The notes under the pieces: generated by a model | Told to the model about the DNA's origin: nothing | Databases searched by the model: none | The model's input: the letters and a program-made list of their open reading frames with translations, nothing else | Program-made: the position numbers and the translations under genes | Shown: piece after piece, positions 11,585-21,905 of the stretch | Layout: the number at the start of each line of letters is the position of its first letter | How positions within the stretch are numbered: the first letter of the stretch is position 1 | Assembly (NCBI GenBank): GCA_032164295.1 | Contig: JAJHTX010000012.1 | Span: forward strand, 620,001-684,000 | DNA: 64,000 bases | Direction: 5' to 3' | Origin: Inonotus obliquus | Taxonomy: Eukaryota > Basidiomycota > Agaricomycetes > Hymenochaetales > Hymenochaetaceae

Positions 11585-12866
11585 TCAAAAATGAGGTATA
11601 TCTTTATTATTCGGAGTGGGTGCAACCTCGCTTGCTGAAGTCGGCTGCACAAAATGAGCGGCGTATGGACTATACCCGTACAAAGGTGGAGTCGTATGAG
11701 CGGACCAGAAAGAGTCGTATGTCAAGGCAGGCGCACGACCAGTGTTAGCTATACTTTGCGCGGATTGAAAAGGCGCCATCTGTCTCTGAGATGCCTGGCC
11801 TGTGGGTGGCATAAACGCATCTACAGCATAACGGTACGAATCAGACGCCGTAGACGAAGTTCGACTGACATGCTCACCACGACTAGACGAGTCCCGCGTA
11901 CTGTCTTGCATGTGTCTGAGAGGAGACGCAGTACTAGTGCGTGGCGAGCCTTGCGCCGCTTCGCTATCACATACGTGAGACGCCCCTTCAGACGCCCCCT
12001 CTACGGCTTTTTGCCCTTCCGCCGTGCTAGTCGCCGTGGCACTCGAGCTCGGCCGGGCGTTCGAAGACGAAACATTTTCGGAATCGGCCTTATGAGCGTC
12101 TGAAATTGTGCCAACTTGTGGCGGCCCAAAAGCAAAGTCGGTCCTTCCTTGCGTCGCGGCGGAGTTCGTGTCTAGGACAGAAGAGGTGAGGGGGGTGTTC
12201 AGGGGATGTGAGGCATTGTCAGCCCCCTGACCATCTATCTCCACGCTGGCATCCCCACTGTTGGAATGCTGCTCATTTACGTTTGGAGGACGCAATACCA
12301 GTATCTCGTTCGGTTTCTGTCGGGAACTGAACACAGACACGCTGGACGAGAGTTCCTGACTCCTGCTACTCGACGCCTGACCATCAGTTTGAGGTGTCTC
12401 CGGAGGGTTTGGACGCGATTCTGATTGTTTCGCTGGTGCTCGGTGGTGATGGTGAAAATATAGGTTTTCGACCTCGTTTATACTTTGTTTTTGCTGGGAG
12501 GACGATGTCAGGTCAAAGCTTCCGCCTATCATGCCACATAAATCACTAACTCACGCACCCATCCGTGTTCAACCTTGAGCCGTGCGTACCGTAGACGTAG
12601 TTGGAGTTGCCGAGCAAGCTAAAGTTTAGGAACCCATAAGTGACGGTGTTGTTTAGAATAGTCAAAATAAGACGCACGACGCGGAACGAAGGTTCTTGCG
12701 CCAGCGGCTGAGAGCCTTGGACAAAGTCTGCTTGAACGGCTTGCATATACGTCTTGAGGATGAGTGCTTGAACTTGTAACAAAGTTCTCGGGCTGCGAAT
12801 GGCGCAAATCATTGACTGCAGCCGACTTCCATGTTTGACACGGTCACGCTCAAGAAAATTCAGCAA
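11585..12866 (-). CDS. uncharacterised protein with a Ser-rich low-complexity C-terminal half
   Basis: Two exons join across a short intron (GTGCGT donor near 12563, acceptor ..GGAAG near 12518) to keep one frame. The first part is helical and conserved-looking: SRLQSMICAIRSPRTLLQVQ, ALILKTYMQAVQADF, SFRVVRLILTILNNTVTYGF, LNFSLLGNSNYVYG. The second part (~315 residues) is Ser/Gln/Ala/Pro-rich and probably disordered, ending NNKDIPHF. The helical segment faintly recalls the hyccin/FAM126 fold (PI4-kinase scaffold), but I cannot confirm it, and a full hyccin N-terminus would not fit before the eS17 stop at 12992. Start uncertain (12866 or the inner Met at 12812). Confidence 0.5.
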
Positions 12867-12991
12867 TATTTCAGCCCACTATTCGGTGCCTTGCTCAGCT
12901 GTTCAGAAGCGAATGATAGAATATCAATCTGATGCAGACATGTTTTTGGTTGGAAACATAACGAAACACGACATCCGACTACAAATATATA

Positions 12992-13584
12992 CTAACGGCC
13001 AGCACCTGGCACATTCCGTCTGTCACGGCGACCTGTGCGCTCAGGTACAGCCGGAAGAGCAGAAACGACAATGAGTTTGTCAGTATCGAAGTTGAGTGTT
13101 GCAAGCAGGTCCTGTAAAGAACGAAAGGAAATCAGCATCACAGCATTGTGAATGACCATGCAACGCACCTTGGTGTCCGGGTCAACTTCGAGACCAGTCG
13201 CAGAAGTATCGAGTGCAGACACCTCCGGCACGTAGTTATCCTTCCGCTCGCGCTCTTCCTCCTGAAGTTTGAATGAAATACCGCGCACAGGTCCCTTCTG
13301 AATGCGTTTCATAAGGTGGGTGGTGAAACCTGCGATTTTGTTGCGCAGACGCTTTGAGGGGACGGATGCCTAAATCGGATCCGCTTAATATCAGAGCTCG
13401 ATGATTTTGGCTAGACATACGACTTCATCGATGATACGCTTGTTGGTGTGGAAGTCAAGCGTAAGACGAGGGTAGCTAGAGGCGTAGTAAGAATCATTCA
13501 TTTAGCAAAGCAACCGGGTACGTACTACTTCTCGATGAGAACACGAGAAGCTCTCTTGGTAGTCTTTGTCCTGACACGTCCCAT
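12992..13584 (-). CDS. RPS17: 40S ribosomal protein eS17
   Basis: Small-subunit ribosomal protein of the cytosolic ribosome. Four exons at 13584-13526, 13475-13421, 13369-13169 and 13111-12992 join in frame to 144 residues, normal for eS17. The N-terminus [20 protein letters not shown], then [70 protein letters not shown] and VDPDTKDLL are hallmark sequence. The C-terminal tail is Arg-rich ([15 protein letters not shown]). All introns are GT..AG and 45-57 bp. It is head-to-head with uS8, sharing a 255-bp promoter, which suits matched expression of the two small-subunit proteins. Confidence 0.97.
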
Positions 13585-13839
13585 CTCTCGTTATACGATA
13601 CTGTCGCCGTCGATGTCGAGACCGGGTGTGCAGCTTTGAATAACGTGAAGTAGAGGGAAAGTGCTATACAGTACCAAGCACGTGACACCACGCAACCTGA
13701 TTTCTGCTTCAGTGCTTGCTCTCGTCGTCTTCAGCCTTCCTCCTCTTACTGGCATTGCCTTCATTCAGGTCTGCTCCGCTTTGACTCGTGCTCTCCATAG
13801 TGCGACACTCATAGCCGAGCTTTTCCTTCTTTTCCAGCC
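13585..13839. promoter_or_regulatory. bidirectional promoter between eS17 and uS8
   Basis: Only 255 bp separate the two start codons. No TATA box is visible on either side. Toward uS8 there is a long pyrimidine-rich tract (CTCTCGTCGTCTTCAGCC, then TTCCTTCTTTTCCAG directly before CCATGG). That tract may be a leader-intron 3' end, as AG sits two bases before ATG. Shared regulation is inferred from spacing, not shown. Confidence 0.6.
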
Positions 13840-14422
13840 ATGGTTCGCGTTTCTGTCCTTAATGACTGCTTAAACAACATCGTCAATGCCGAGCGAAGAG
13901 GAAAACGTCAGGTCCTCATCCGCCCGTCATCAAAAGTCATCATCAAGTTCCTTAGCGTGATGCAGCGCCATGGTAAGCATTTCGATTTCTTCCTGTTCTC
14001 GCATTATCATTCTACGCACGCGCTGCAAGACGGATTGTCATGGATCCTTGGCTATGCTTTGTGTAATTGCTATCAATATGGGACAACTGACCAGATACGT
14101 CATTTAGGCTACATCGGTGAATTCGAGCTCATTGATGACCACCGTGCCGGAAAAATTGTCGTCCAATTGAACGGGCGACTTAACAAGACGGGCGTGATTT
14201 CACCGCGATTCAACGTCCAAGTTACACAAATCGAGTCCTGGGTGAACTTGCTTCTCCCAGCTCGTGGGTTTGGCATTATCATTTTGGTGAGCAAGGACTC
14301 ATGTAAATTGTCGAGCTGTCCTTTACTTAGTATCGGCGTAGACCACATCTTCTGGCATTCTGGATCACGAGGAAGCTCGTAGGAAGAATGTCGGTGGAAA
14401 GCTGCTCGGTTATGTGTACTGA
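13840..14422 (+). CDS. RPS22: 40S ribosomal protein uS8 (S22/S15a)
   Basis: Small-subunit ribosomal protein that binds 18S rRNA. Exons 13840-13972, 14108-14286 and 14342-14422 join in frame to exactly 130 residues, the family's standard length. Hallmark sequence: [75 protein letters not shown], then [20 protein letters not shown] and LGYVY at the end. Intron 1 splits a Gly codon (G^GC). Both introns have GT..AG ends. Convergent with the Hcs1-like helicase gene, 167 bp away. Confidence 0.97.
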
Positions 14423-14589
14423 TTTCCAATTGTTATGCTATCTTTGTAAAAGGGGACTTCCTATCGACATAGGTTCCAGAGTGGTGATGTTCAGCCTGAT
14501 GTGAAATTTTCAATTGTCTATAAAATAACTACTGCAGGACGTAAAGCCTGACTTTCGTATCTGACAAGAATGGATGAATATGTCGAGGG

Positions 14590-17500
14590 CTACGGCAATT
14601 CCTCTAGTCCGCCATAGTAGACGTCCGCCGAGTTCTCCAGCCATGCCATCCACTCTTTGAGGAACTTCCCACCGTGTTGTACCGTCGATGAATCACCGAC
14701 AACACACTATTCAAGTTAATTGACACCTAGCTCTTGGATACGCGCAAACAACAAATCCTGCTTACCAGATGTCGACGTGCTCGGGTCATTGCAACTATAC
14801 GCTGTTTTAGTACTCGAATTTGCAGAGTAACTCTCAGACTTTACCATTTAATCGCCGCTTGTCTTTAAGAAATCCTACCTCACGCTAGACAACACGTTGG
14901 CTGATAATATATTAGAACAAGTGGAATCAACCTTCACCTTGTCATTACTGCGAACAAGACTGAGAATAACCGCTTCCTTCTCGCGACCTTGCATTCCATC
15001 TACAGTACCGATTTCCAATTCGCTGCCATACGTGCCTGACAGAAGCGGAGAGACGTATGATACCTGTGCTTGATATCTGTTCGGGCGGGTACCATCGTAA
15101 TGCGTGAGCGGAGACCTACCCCAAAGTTATGCGGAGAACTTACGGTGTGATAATGGCAACTTGCGAGGGATGGATTCCGGCAGTAACCTGTCATGAAACG
15201 GTTTACGAGAATACATCATGGCTGTATAAGTGAGTGGTGCTGACGAGTTTCTCCAACCAGGCCTTCACTAGCATGGCTTCGTTCTCATTGTACTTGCTGC
15301 CCTCGTCTCCTTCTTCTACGCTCTTTTCAAAGTACTCGCACCCAGCTGTATCAAGAAACACAACCGGCACTGTGAGATCATAGGAGTCCTTGCCTGCATT
15401 CCTCAAGTCCTGCAAGAGATGGCCGGACACTGAGTTGTCCGATCGGAGTCGGGAGCCGTATAGCATTTTTGATGGGAACTCGCAAATTTTATCGTGCATC
15501 CTGGTACAATCAGAAAACATCTGGTAACGGTAATCACGGTACCCACCGGTATTGTACTTCAAGCATCCTCTTAATCGAGTTACCAAAGATACTTTCGAGT
15601 CTTTCGAATAATGTCACCGAAAGGTTATTTGGCAGGCGTAATCCTTGACCCATACCACCATCAGATTTCGTTACAGACGCAGGTGCATGCTCTTCGTCTT
15701 CAGAGGTATCGTTATCATTCGTTTTCACATTCAATCCACTGATACCGTCGCTCTGACCAGTGCGCTCCATCGAAATCGACACCTTTCTACTCTTCAAGTC
15801 TGCCGGACGTAGTTGTTTTTGATTCTTTGGTTTGAGGGGTTGAGCAAGAATAGTGGGCGGTAATTGCAAAGGATCCCCAGCTAGAATGAGCTTCTTCCCC
15901 TTGATAATCGGTATCCAGCAGGCCTTCATAATAGCGAGTGAGTGAGCAGTACAACTCACTGCCTTCGGCAAAATTGGATAGTACACACCGCCTCTGGTGA
16001 CGATATCACATCAGTCGTGCTGTATCATCAGTATCAATGTACCTATTACTCACCCAGGGCCTGGGTGGCTTCGTCGATTATTACAAGATCGAATAGCATA
16101 GATTCAAGTGCTCGACCACCCGCCGAATGGCATGTAGCAAGGACAACCTCCCAACATATGATAAGAAAAATTAGCAGTCGTAGTCAGTGGCAGGTCAGGG
16201 CCGCATTTCTTACCTCAGCATCGCACAGTACGCTGTTGACAATGCCCTTCTCGCGTTTTCGAAATCTTGACTGCTTGGTAGGTCAGACGTTCTTGGGCAT
16301 GGATAGAACAAATTGACTGACTCTTGTCGCAATTGTTTTATCTCATCCCACAACTTCTTTCTCTCGTCGCCTCTTGGCCTCTTCCCTTTCTGTCCTTTGG
16401 CTTTACCTGCCACAGCTAAGAGAGATTCGGACAGCTCATCCTTGATGTCCCGCACCAGAGCAGCCTGTTGATGCCATCAATTAATCAACTGGTGGCGGAT
16501 ATAGTCATCCTCGCATACTTGATCGCTATGGAATGTCTGCGCATCTAGCGTTGCATCTAATAGATGCGCCTGGCCTCTGATTCTTGCTGGGTGACCAACT
16601 CTAGTACACTTTATCACGTCCATGCCAGACAAAGGAGCAAGGAGTAGCCTTTCTAGTATGTTATCCACAGACAGATTTGATGCCCCGCACACCAATATCC
16701 TTCTTGCGGCGTTCATACTGTTCGAGCCTGAGCAGTAGCGTGGATGGAGACTTTGCCGAATTATCTCCAAAAGTGTATGCGTTTTGCCCGTACCTATGGC
16801 TGTTTCAGACCAAAGAAGCGAATGTCACTAAAGACTCACCCGGCGGACCATGGATGCAGGCCACCTCCCTGGAGCCAATAGCAAAGCGAACAGCTTGTTT
16901 CTGGCTTTCATTCAAGGATGTATCATAAAATTCCATGTCATCAATATTGGCTACCTCTGAGGGAGTAGTCAAACCGAGCAAGACCTTGATGACCACCATC
17001 GTGCCTGGACTGATGTTCAGGACCTTTAGAAAGGAGAATCAGTTGTGCACTACGCGAAACATGACATTGCCTCTTGCATTGCCTGCAGACGCTTCGCAAG
17101 ATAGTGCGGTCTGAAGAGACTGCATGACCTTCATCATCCTAATAGTGGGACTGAGTTCTCATCCGGAGACAGGGAGACGCAGAGCTTACCGATCATTGGT
17201 TACGGTGTTCGCCAGCTTGATTCTGCGAATACATGAGTCAGAGAAAGTAGGTCGCTTCTAGGCTCACAAGTTACATGTGTTGGGTAAATCAATATCCTCG
17301 CTGCCCTGTCGATTCTGGGGGTCTATTGCGAGCACAATCCGTGAGTCTGTCACCTAACCAACTCGTAAGTGTTGCTTCACATTATGGCCGACTTGGACCA
17401 TGTAGCCATATGCTTACTTTGTACACAACTCCTTCAGCAAGACTGGTCTCCTTGGAATGGTGTTCCGAATCTTTCTTCGTTGCATTTGCTTTGCCAGATT

Positions 17501-17939
17501 GAGGCTTATCCAGTCGCGCCAGATCGCCCGGTCTTCAGATAGCACATATGATAGTGCGTGATGACCGTAGGTACCCTCGAGTTACCGCATAGAACCTCGA
17601 GGGCAGGTATTTGGTGACGTACCGGAATGTATGGGTAAGTAGAGTGGGATCGGGACTCGCAGAGAAAGCAGGTGCTCGGCCAAGTTCAACGAGACTATGG
17701 GACGACTTACAGATGCGCAAAGACGGGCTTGCAGTATTTATTACTCACTTGCGACCGCCCATGCCGACTTGAATGGTTACAGCTGTGAGATTGAGCAACG
17801 CTAGTCCTTTTTGTTCTAACAGCTTCAAACTGCACTTGGACAACAACAGGGCATTCTGAGCAATTTCTGCAGTCTTCTCCTCTTGCAAGAGCTCCAGTTG
17901 ACGATCAAAGAACTTGGACGTATCATCGAGCGAGGGCAT
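14590..17939 (-). CDS. HCS1: Hcs1/IGHMBP2-type superfamily-1 DNA/RNA helicase
   Basis: ATP-dependent 5'-3' helicase related to yeast DNA polymerase alpha-associated helicase A and human IGHMBP2. The N-terminal domain reads [40 protein letters not shown]. Motifs in order: [20 protein letters not shown], Walker [21 protein letters not shown] (an intron splits it after PPG, near 16845), [18 protein letters not shown], the DE box [15 protein letters not shown] near 16070, [34 protein letters not shown] and, at the end, [20 protein letters not shown]. Roughly ten or more short introns; not every boundary was fixed. Start MPSLDD at 17939 chosen for the family N-terminus; Met at 17972 is possible. 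Stop TAG at 14592-14590. Confidence 0.88.
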
Positions 17940-18396
17940 ATTAGACGATGGATGGACGCTGAGGATAGGCACTGAGGACAGGTACTCAAGTGTAAAGAAT
18001 AGTACGTACTGTCAGTGGTCGGCGTGTTATGTAAGATGGGCATTACTTAATAAACTCTCCAAGAGCTTGGGAGCAAATCCTCCTCTATAAAGCATACGAC
18101 TAGTACGGCGACCAACACCAATAGTTGTTTCAGCGGATTCTCGGAATTCAGCATGCCGCATGAGCGTGGCGACCTCCCATTGTAGTCTTTGTGTGGCGAA
18201 GAACGGCCCGAGTCAAAAATTGCTCCATCTGGAGGTGTTCTCATTTGAGCTAGTGACTTTGCTTCTGGCATAAAACTCAGGCCACACTTGCAAACTTGTT
18301 CAGTTTGCCCATACTTAACTCTCGGCCTGTACTGGGTCCCTCTGTTGCGAGTCTGACAATTGCACTCAACCTGCGTTGGTCCACCTCGAAAGTGTC
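17940..18396. other. divergent intergenic region with a doubtful small minus-strand ORF
   Basis: Holds the promoters of the helicase gene (-) and the winged-helix-like gene (+). On the minus strand 18271-18047 is open for 74 codons, with one hydrophobic stretch near the end (LLVLVAVLVVCFIEEDLL). A second frame over the same DNA reads RMLYRGGFAPKLLESLL. Neither matches a family I know, and a small spliced gene here can be neither supported nor excluded. Confidence 0.3.
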
Positions 18397-19952
18397 ATGG
18401 TATGTGTTCCTATGTTCTTACGCAGTTTTGTGGCATTCTTACCAATGAAAAGGGTGAGGAACGCCGATATATGGACGAGCACCAGGGTTTTGTAGAGCCC
18501 CGACGACTGACTTTGGAGTATCGTGATCGAGACGACGTACACGCGCATCCCAGGGATACCCACTTACGTCAAGGATCGGACACTGAAGCACTCGGGACCC
18601 AGGACCCTCTCTCCCGGCCATATGCCAATCTGGAAAGCACGCGCTATCCTTCGCCGGGCCCAATACCAGACGCTCTTGATTTAAATGCTCGTGGCGGCAG
18701 CAGGAGTCCTTTCCTTTGGTCAGGCGATTATGGTCCAAGCATGATGGAAGACTTTCCACCATTGCGTCTCGATGATTGGGGAACTCGTATTGATGGGAGA
18801 TCAGGCTTAGGTACGTTTGACTCCAGCAACCCTTTGTTTACTTGCTGAGATGTCATAGGATATGACGGTCCTCCCCTTCCGCCTCTCGGTTTCCCCGGCC
18901 CTTTTCCTGGAGTAAATGAACTGCTTGGGCACCCTCCAGGCCTACATCCTCCCGGACCAACCTTGCCGCCATTACACTCATTCGCACCACTGTCCCCGTT
19001 CCCATACGAATCGAGCTCGATGGACCTATTTCATCCCCATAACCGTGGACTGTATACTGGTCAACCAGAGCCTGATGGAGGGAGTCATCTTCCACTTCTA
19101 CCTGCCATGGGTAATTATTTACATGATTTCGAAGAGCAGCGCTCAACTCTGGAGCCTCCTCCACCCCCTATGGAACTACCCTCCAAAAAGCCGCGGGTTG
19201 ACAAGCGCAATACGAAGCCCCTGACGGTCGAAGATCTACTACATGACAATAGTAGGTTCGCAAAGGTAGTGAAAGCGTTTCTCTCGATCGAGGATCAAGA
19301 GAATAGGACTGTACCAGAGATTGCCAAGAGAGTCAGCGAAATGTATGAGGGTCAATATGCGGACTTTGAGGGTGTCAAGGTGACCGACCATTCGCTTCTC
19401 ATGTGTGATCCAGTCTCATTCCGTTTGGTTTTGGCCATGTAGCGAATGGTCAACGACGTGCTTCAAAAGCACAAAGCATTCTGGCATCCGGGGAGGGGCT
19501 CGCCTTATCAGTTGAATCTCAACGAGGGTCGGGCAAGACGAGAATTCCCTTCCAACAGCCGGCGACTGGTCAAGAATCGTTATGACGGGGATTTGTTCTA
19601 TTCGCGAAGCAAGAGGCAAAAGAGGGCCAGGCAAGCTGTAAAGAAGTCGCAAGCCTCTGTAGTAATGGATAGTCTTGATTCTTCGTTATTTGAAAGCAAG
19701 TCACCTCGTGAAGGTGATCACGATCAAAATCCTGAAGAAGTAGAGCCATACAAGCGTATAGATCATGGGGTGATAGACCCGAGCTTGATCGTAAGTCCTT
19801 TGATAACCCGAGGTGGCGACTGCCACTGACGTAAATACCACAAGGAGCTCGACAATTCCAGACGTGAATTTGTATGCCAAGCGGGCGGTCCGTCCAGCCC
19901 AGGAGGGCTTCCACGCTCTGAGCCAAATATAGCGGCACAGGCCGATTCGTAG
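18397..19952 (+). CDS. Pro-rich nuclear-type protein with a winged-helix-like segment
   Basis: Exons join in frame across introns with clean ends: ATG^GTATGT (18397-18399) to 18453; about 18811 to 18858; 19380-19442; and GTAAGT near 19790 to GAGCTC near 19843; stop TAG at 19950-19952. The protein has an acidic/Arg-rich start (MDEHQGFVEPRR), a long Pro/Gly/Leu-rich middle (PPLPPLGFPGPFPG), a basic patch (KKPRVDKRNTK) that could be a nuclear signal, then FAKVVKAFLSIEDQENRTVP, EIAKRVSEMYEG, VKRMVNDVLQKHKAFWHPGR, GSPYQLN. The last run resembles recognition helix and wing of forkhead-type domains (..HKAFW..G..YQL), but the match is weak. A basic cluster RSKRQKRARQAVKK follows. The start is uncertain; Met at 18472 also fits. 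Confidence 0.6.
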
Positions 19953-20402
19953 TATTATGGTGTCACTTACTACCTGTATTCCTTACGATCCTGCAGCGAT
20001 CTTCTACCTACTCTACGGCATTCTTAGTATTGATCACTGGGTCTTTGTTAGTGACCTTCCTTTGTCTGATACTTCAATTTTCCATGTGTTCTACGTCTGA
20101 TGTTCTTTCACGACTGGAGCTACTGTTTTCTGTCACTTCACCCTTCTTCGAGCTGTAAAAGATTGTCGACTTTGTGACTAGTGCATTGCATATGGGGCTG
20201 TCCCAAATGCCTACAAGCCAGTGAATATACCAGTGTGAAGCCTTACATATCTGCCAATTCCTTCTGCGGGCATCTCATTGGTTGCAATGGTGCCTAGGGC
20301 ACATCACAAAAACTTGCACAATGTTGTATCAGATTTGCTAAGTATTGTGCCAAATTAGAGTGCTTGTATTTGCTTCAAAGCTGATTATGGGGACATACTG
20401 TA
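19953..20402. other. intergenic boundary between gene-rich and repeat-rich DNA
   Basis: 3' flank of the previous gene. No ORF, RNA gene or repeat of note is visible. Base composition shifts here from roughly balanced to AT-rich. Confidence 0.5.
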
Positions 20403-20754
20403 TACGTCTGTACGGGTGCAACCAGATGGGGTGCGTTACAGCAACGAAATGGCCAACCAAGGCAGAGTTGCACATTGCACGTCCTGTTCTAAATAACTAG
20501 GCAACAACGGGACACGCATTGAACCGTGAAAATTACAATATTATTTTTACTTTCTGCCGTATTAGACTTGGCTTTGCTGTAAGGGGAAGGTCAACTTACC
20601 TACTTCAGACAAATAGCTTTCGTTTTTGGTGCTTTTCTAAGCTTTTTAGTAATATATACCCTGTAATACGGCAACCAGAACCTCATGTTACATATTACAC
20701 CAAGCAACCCAACCAAGGCAGCATTACCATTACAGTTGCACCCATACAGATGTA
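20403..20754. mobile_element. ~350-bp mariner-type MITE
   Basis: The left end TACGTCTGTACGGGTGCAAC and the reverse complement of the right end, TACATCTGTATGGGTGCAAC, match at 18 of 20 bases, the two changes being transitions. Both ends carry TA, which suits the TA target duplication of Tc1/mariner elements. The interior has no coding capacity. It lies just upstream of a Tc1-type transposase relic, but those TIRs were not found beyond the relic, so the two may be independent. Confidence 0.6.
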
Positions 20755-20877
20755 ATCAGTATATAGTGAGTTATAAAAAGTACTCATGGATTGCGAGCAC
20801 ATGATATGTGTGTTCTCTGTTCTCAATGTGTTGTGGTCATATTTTTTATACAATACACATTCTTTCACCTTCTCTAA

Positions 20878-21905
20878 ATGCCTGGAAGTGAAAAAGTACA
20901 CAAGAGCTTGACACAGCAGCAAAAAACTGGATTGTTGAAGCTATTAAAATTACAAAATTGTATGCAGAAGTTGCCCAGTCAGAACAAGTACAGTCTATTC
21001 CGTTTTTCATCACTACGAAACTTGGGGTACAACAGACAACCTACCTTAATCTGGGTGGACATCAAAGCTTTCTGATGCTGAGAGTCAATCTCTAAAGAGA
21101 ACAGCAGTGAAAAATCGACACATTCCATTCAACGAGCTAGGTAATCAAGTCAACCTCTACCTGAGTAGGTCAACCATTCAAAGAAAGCTTGCATCTGAGA
21201 GATACTATTGTAGGGTTGTACAAAAGGGTCTGCTCTTATCCAAGCAAGCTAAGGCAGTAAGGCTTGGCTAGGCAAGACTATACAAGTGATGTGGATGGTG
21301 ATTCTTTTAAAGTGTTGTCTTTTCTGATAAAACATACATTTATCTTAAGAGGAATCAAGACTGTATTTTTGTCACTCAAAGAGATGATGAAGCTTTTGAT
21401 GAGGACTGCTTTATACCCACATTTAAGCAGTCTTCTATTTAAGTTATGATATGGAGCTGTATCGCCTTAGATTTCAAGAGGCTATTAGTTATTTTAAAAT
21501 ATAAGAGTAGAAAGAGAGGTGGATAAAAGCAGAGAAGTACCAGAAACAGGTCCTTGATAGTCTAATGCCCTAGTTTTTTCAATTAATTTAAGCAAAGAGA
21601 CTCAGTCTCTAGTTCCAGCAAGATAATGCTCTACCATATACTGCAGAAATGATAAAATCCTGGTTTCAAAAAGCTCAAGTCAAGTTATTCTTCTACCTAC
21701 CCAGTTTTCTAAATGTTAACCTCATAGAAAATGTTTGAAAGGACCTACAGAGGGCCATAACTCTTGTCCACATCAGCTTACATTATACAAAAAGTTGAAG
21801 CAGGCTATCTATGAGAAATAAGAGAAGATGTCACTGGAAAGGATTGACCAGTACATCAAGTCTATACCTAACAGAGTCAGTGCTATTCTACAAGTTATAG
21901 CTTAG
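20878..21905 (+). pseudogene. Tc1-type transposase relic
   Basis: Broken reading frames in series match a Tc1/mariner DDE transposase. N-terminal helix-turn-helix region: EKVHKSLTQQQKTGLLKLL (from 20890) and later STIQRKLASERYYCRV (21165-21215). C-terminal catalytic parts: FQQDNALPYTAEMIKSWFQK (21611-21670; second Asp in QQDN) and NLIENVWKDLQRA (21715-21760; the third acidic residue in IEN). Many stops and frameshifts in between mean no function. The ends of the original element were not found. Confidence 0.75.

Noticed and set aside
11654..12103. 149-codon plus-strand ORF, Arg-rich
   Set aside because: Shadow of the Ser-rich minus-strand exon; Arg richness arises from the complement of Ser/Ala codons.
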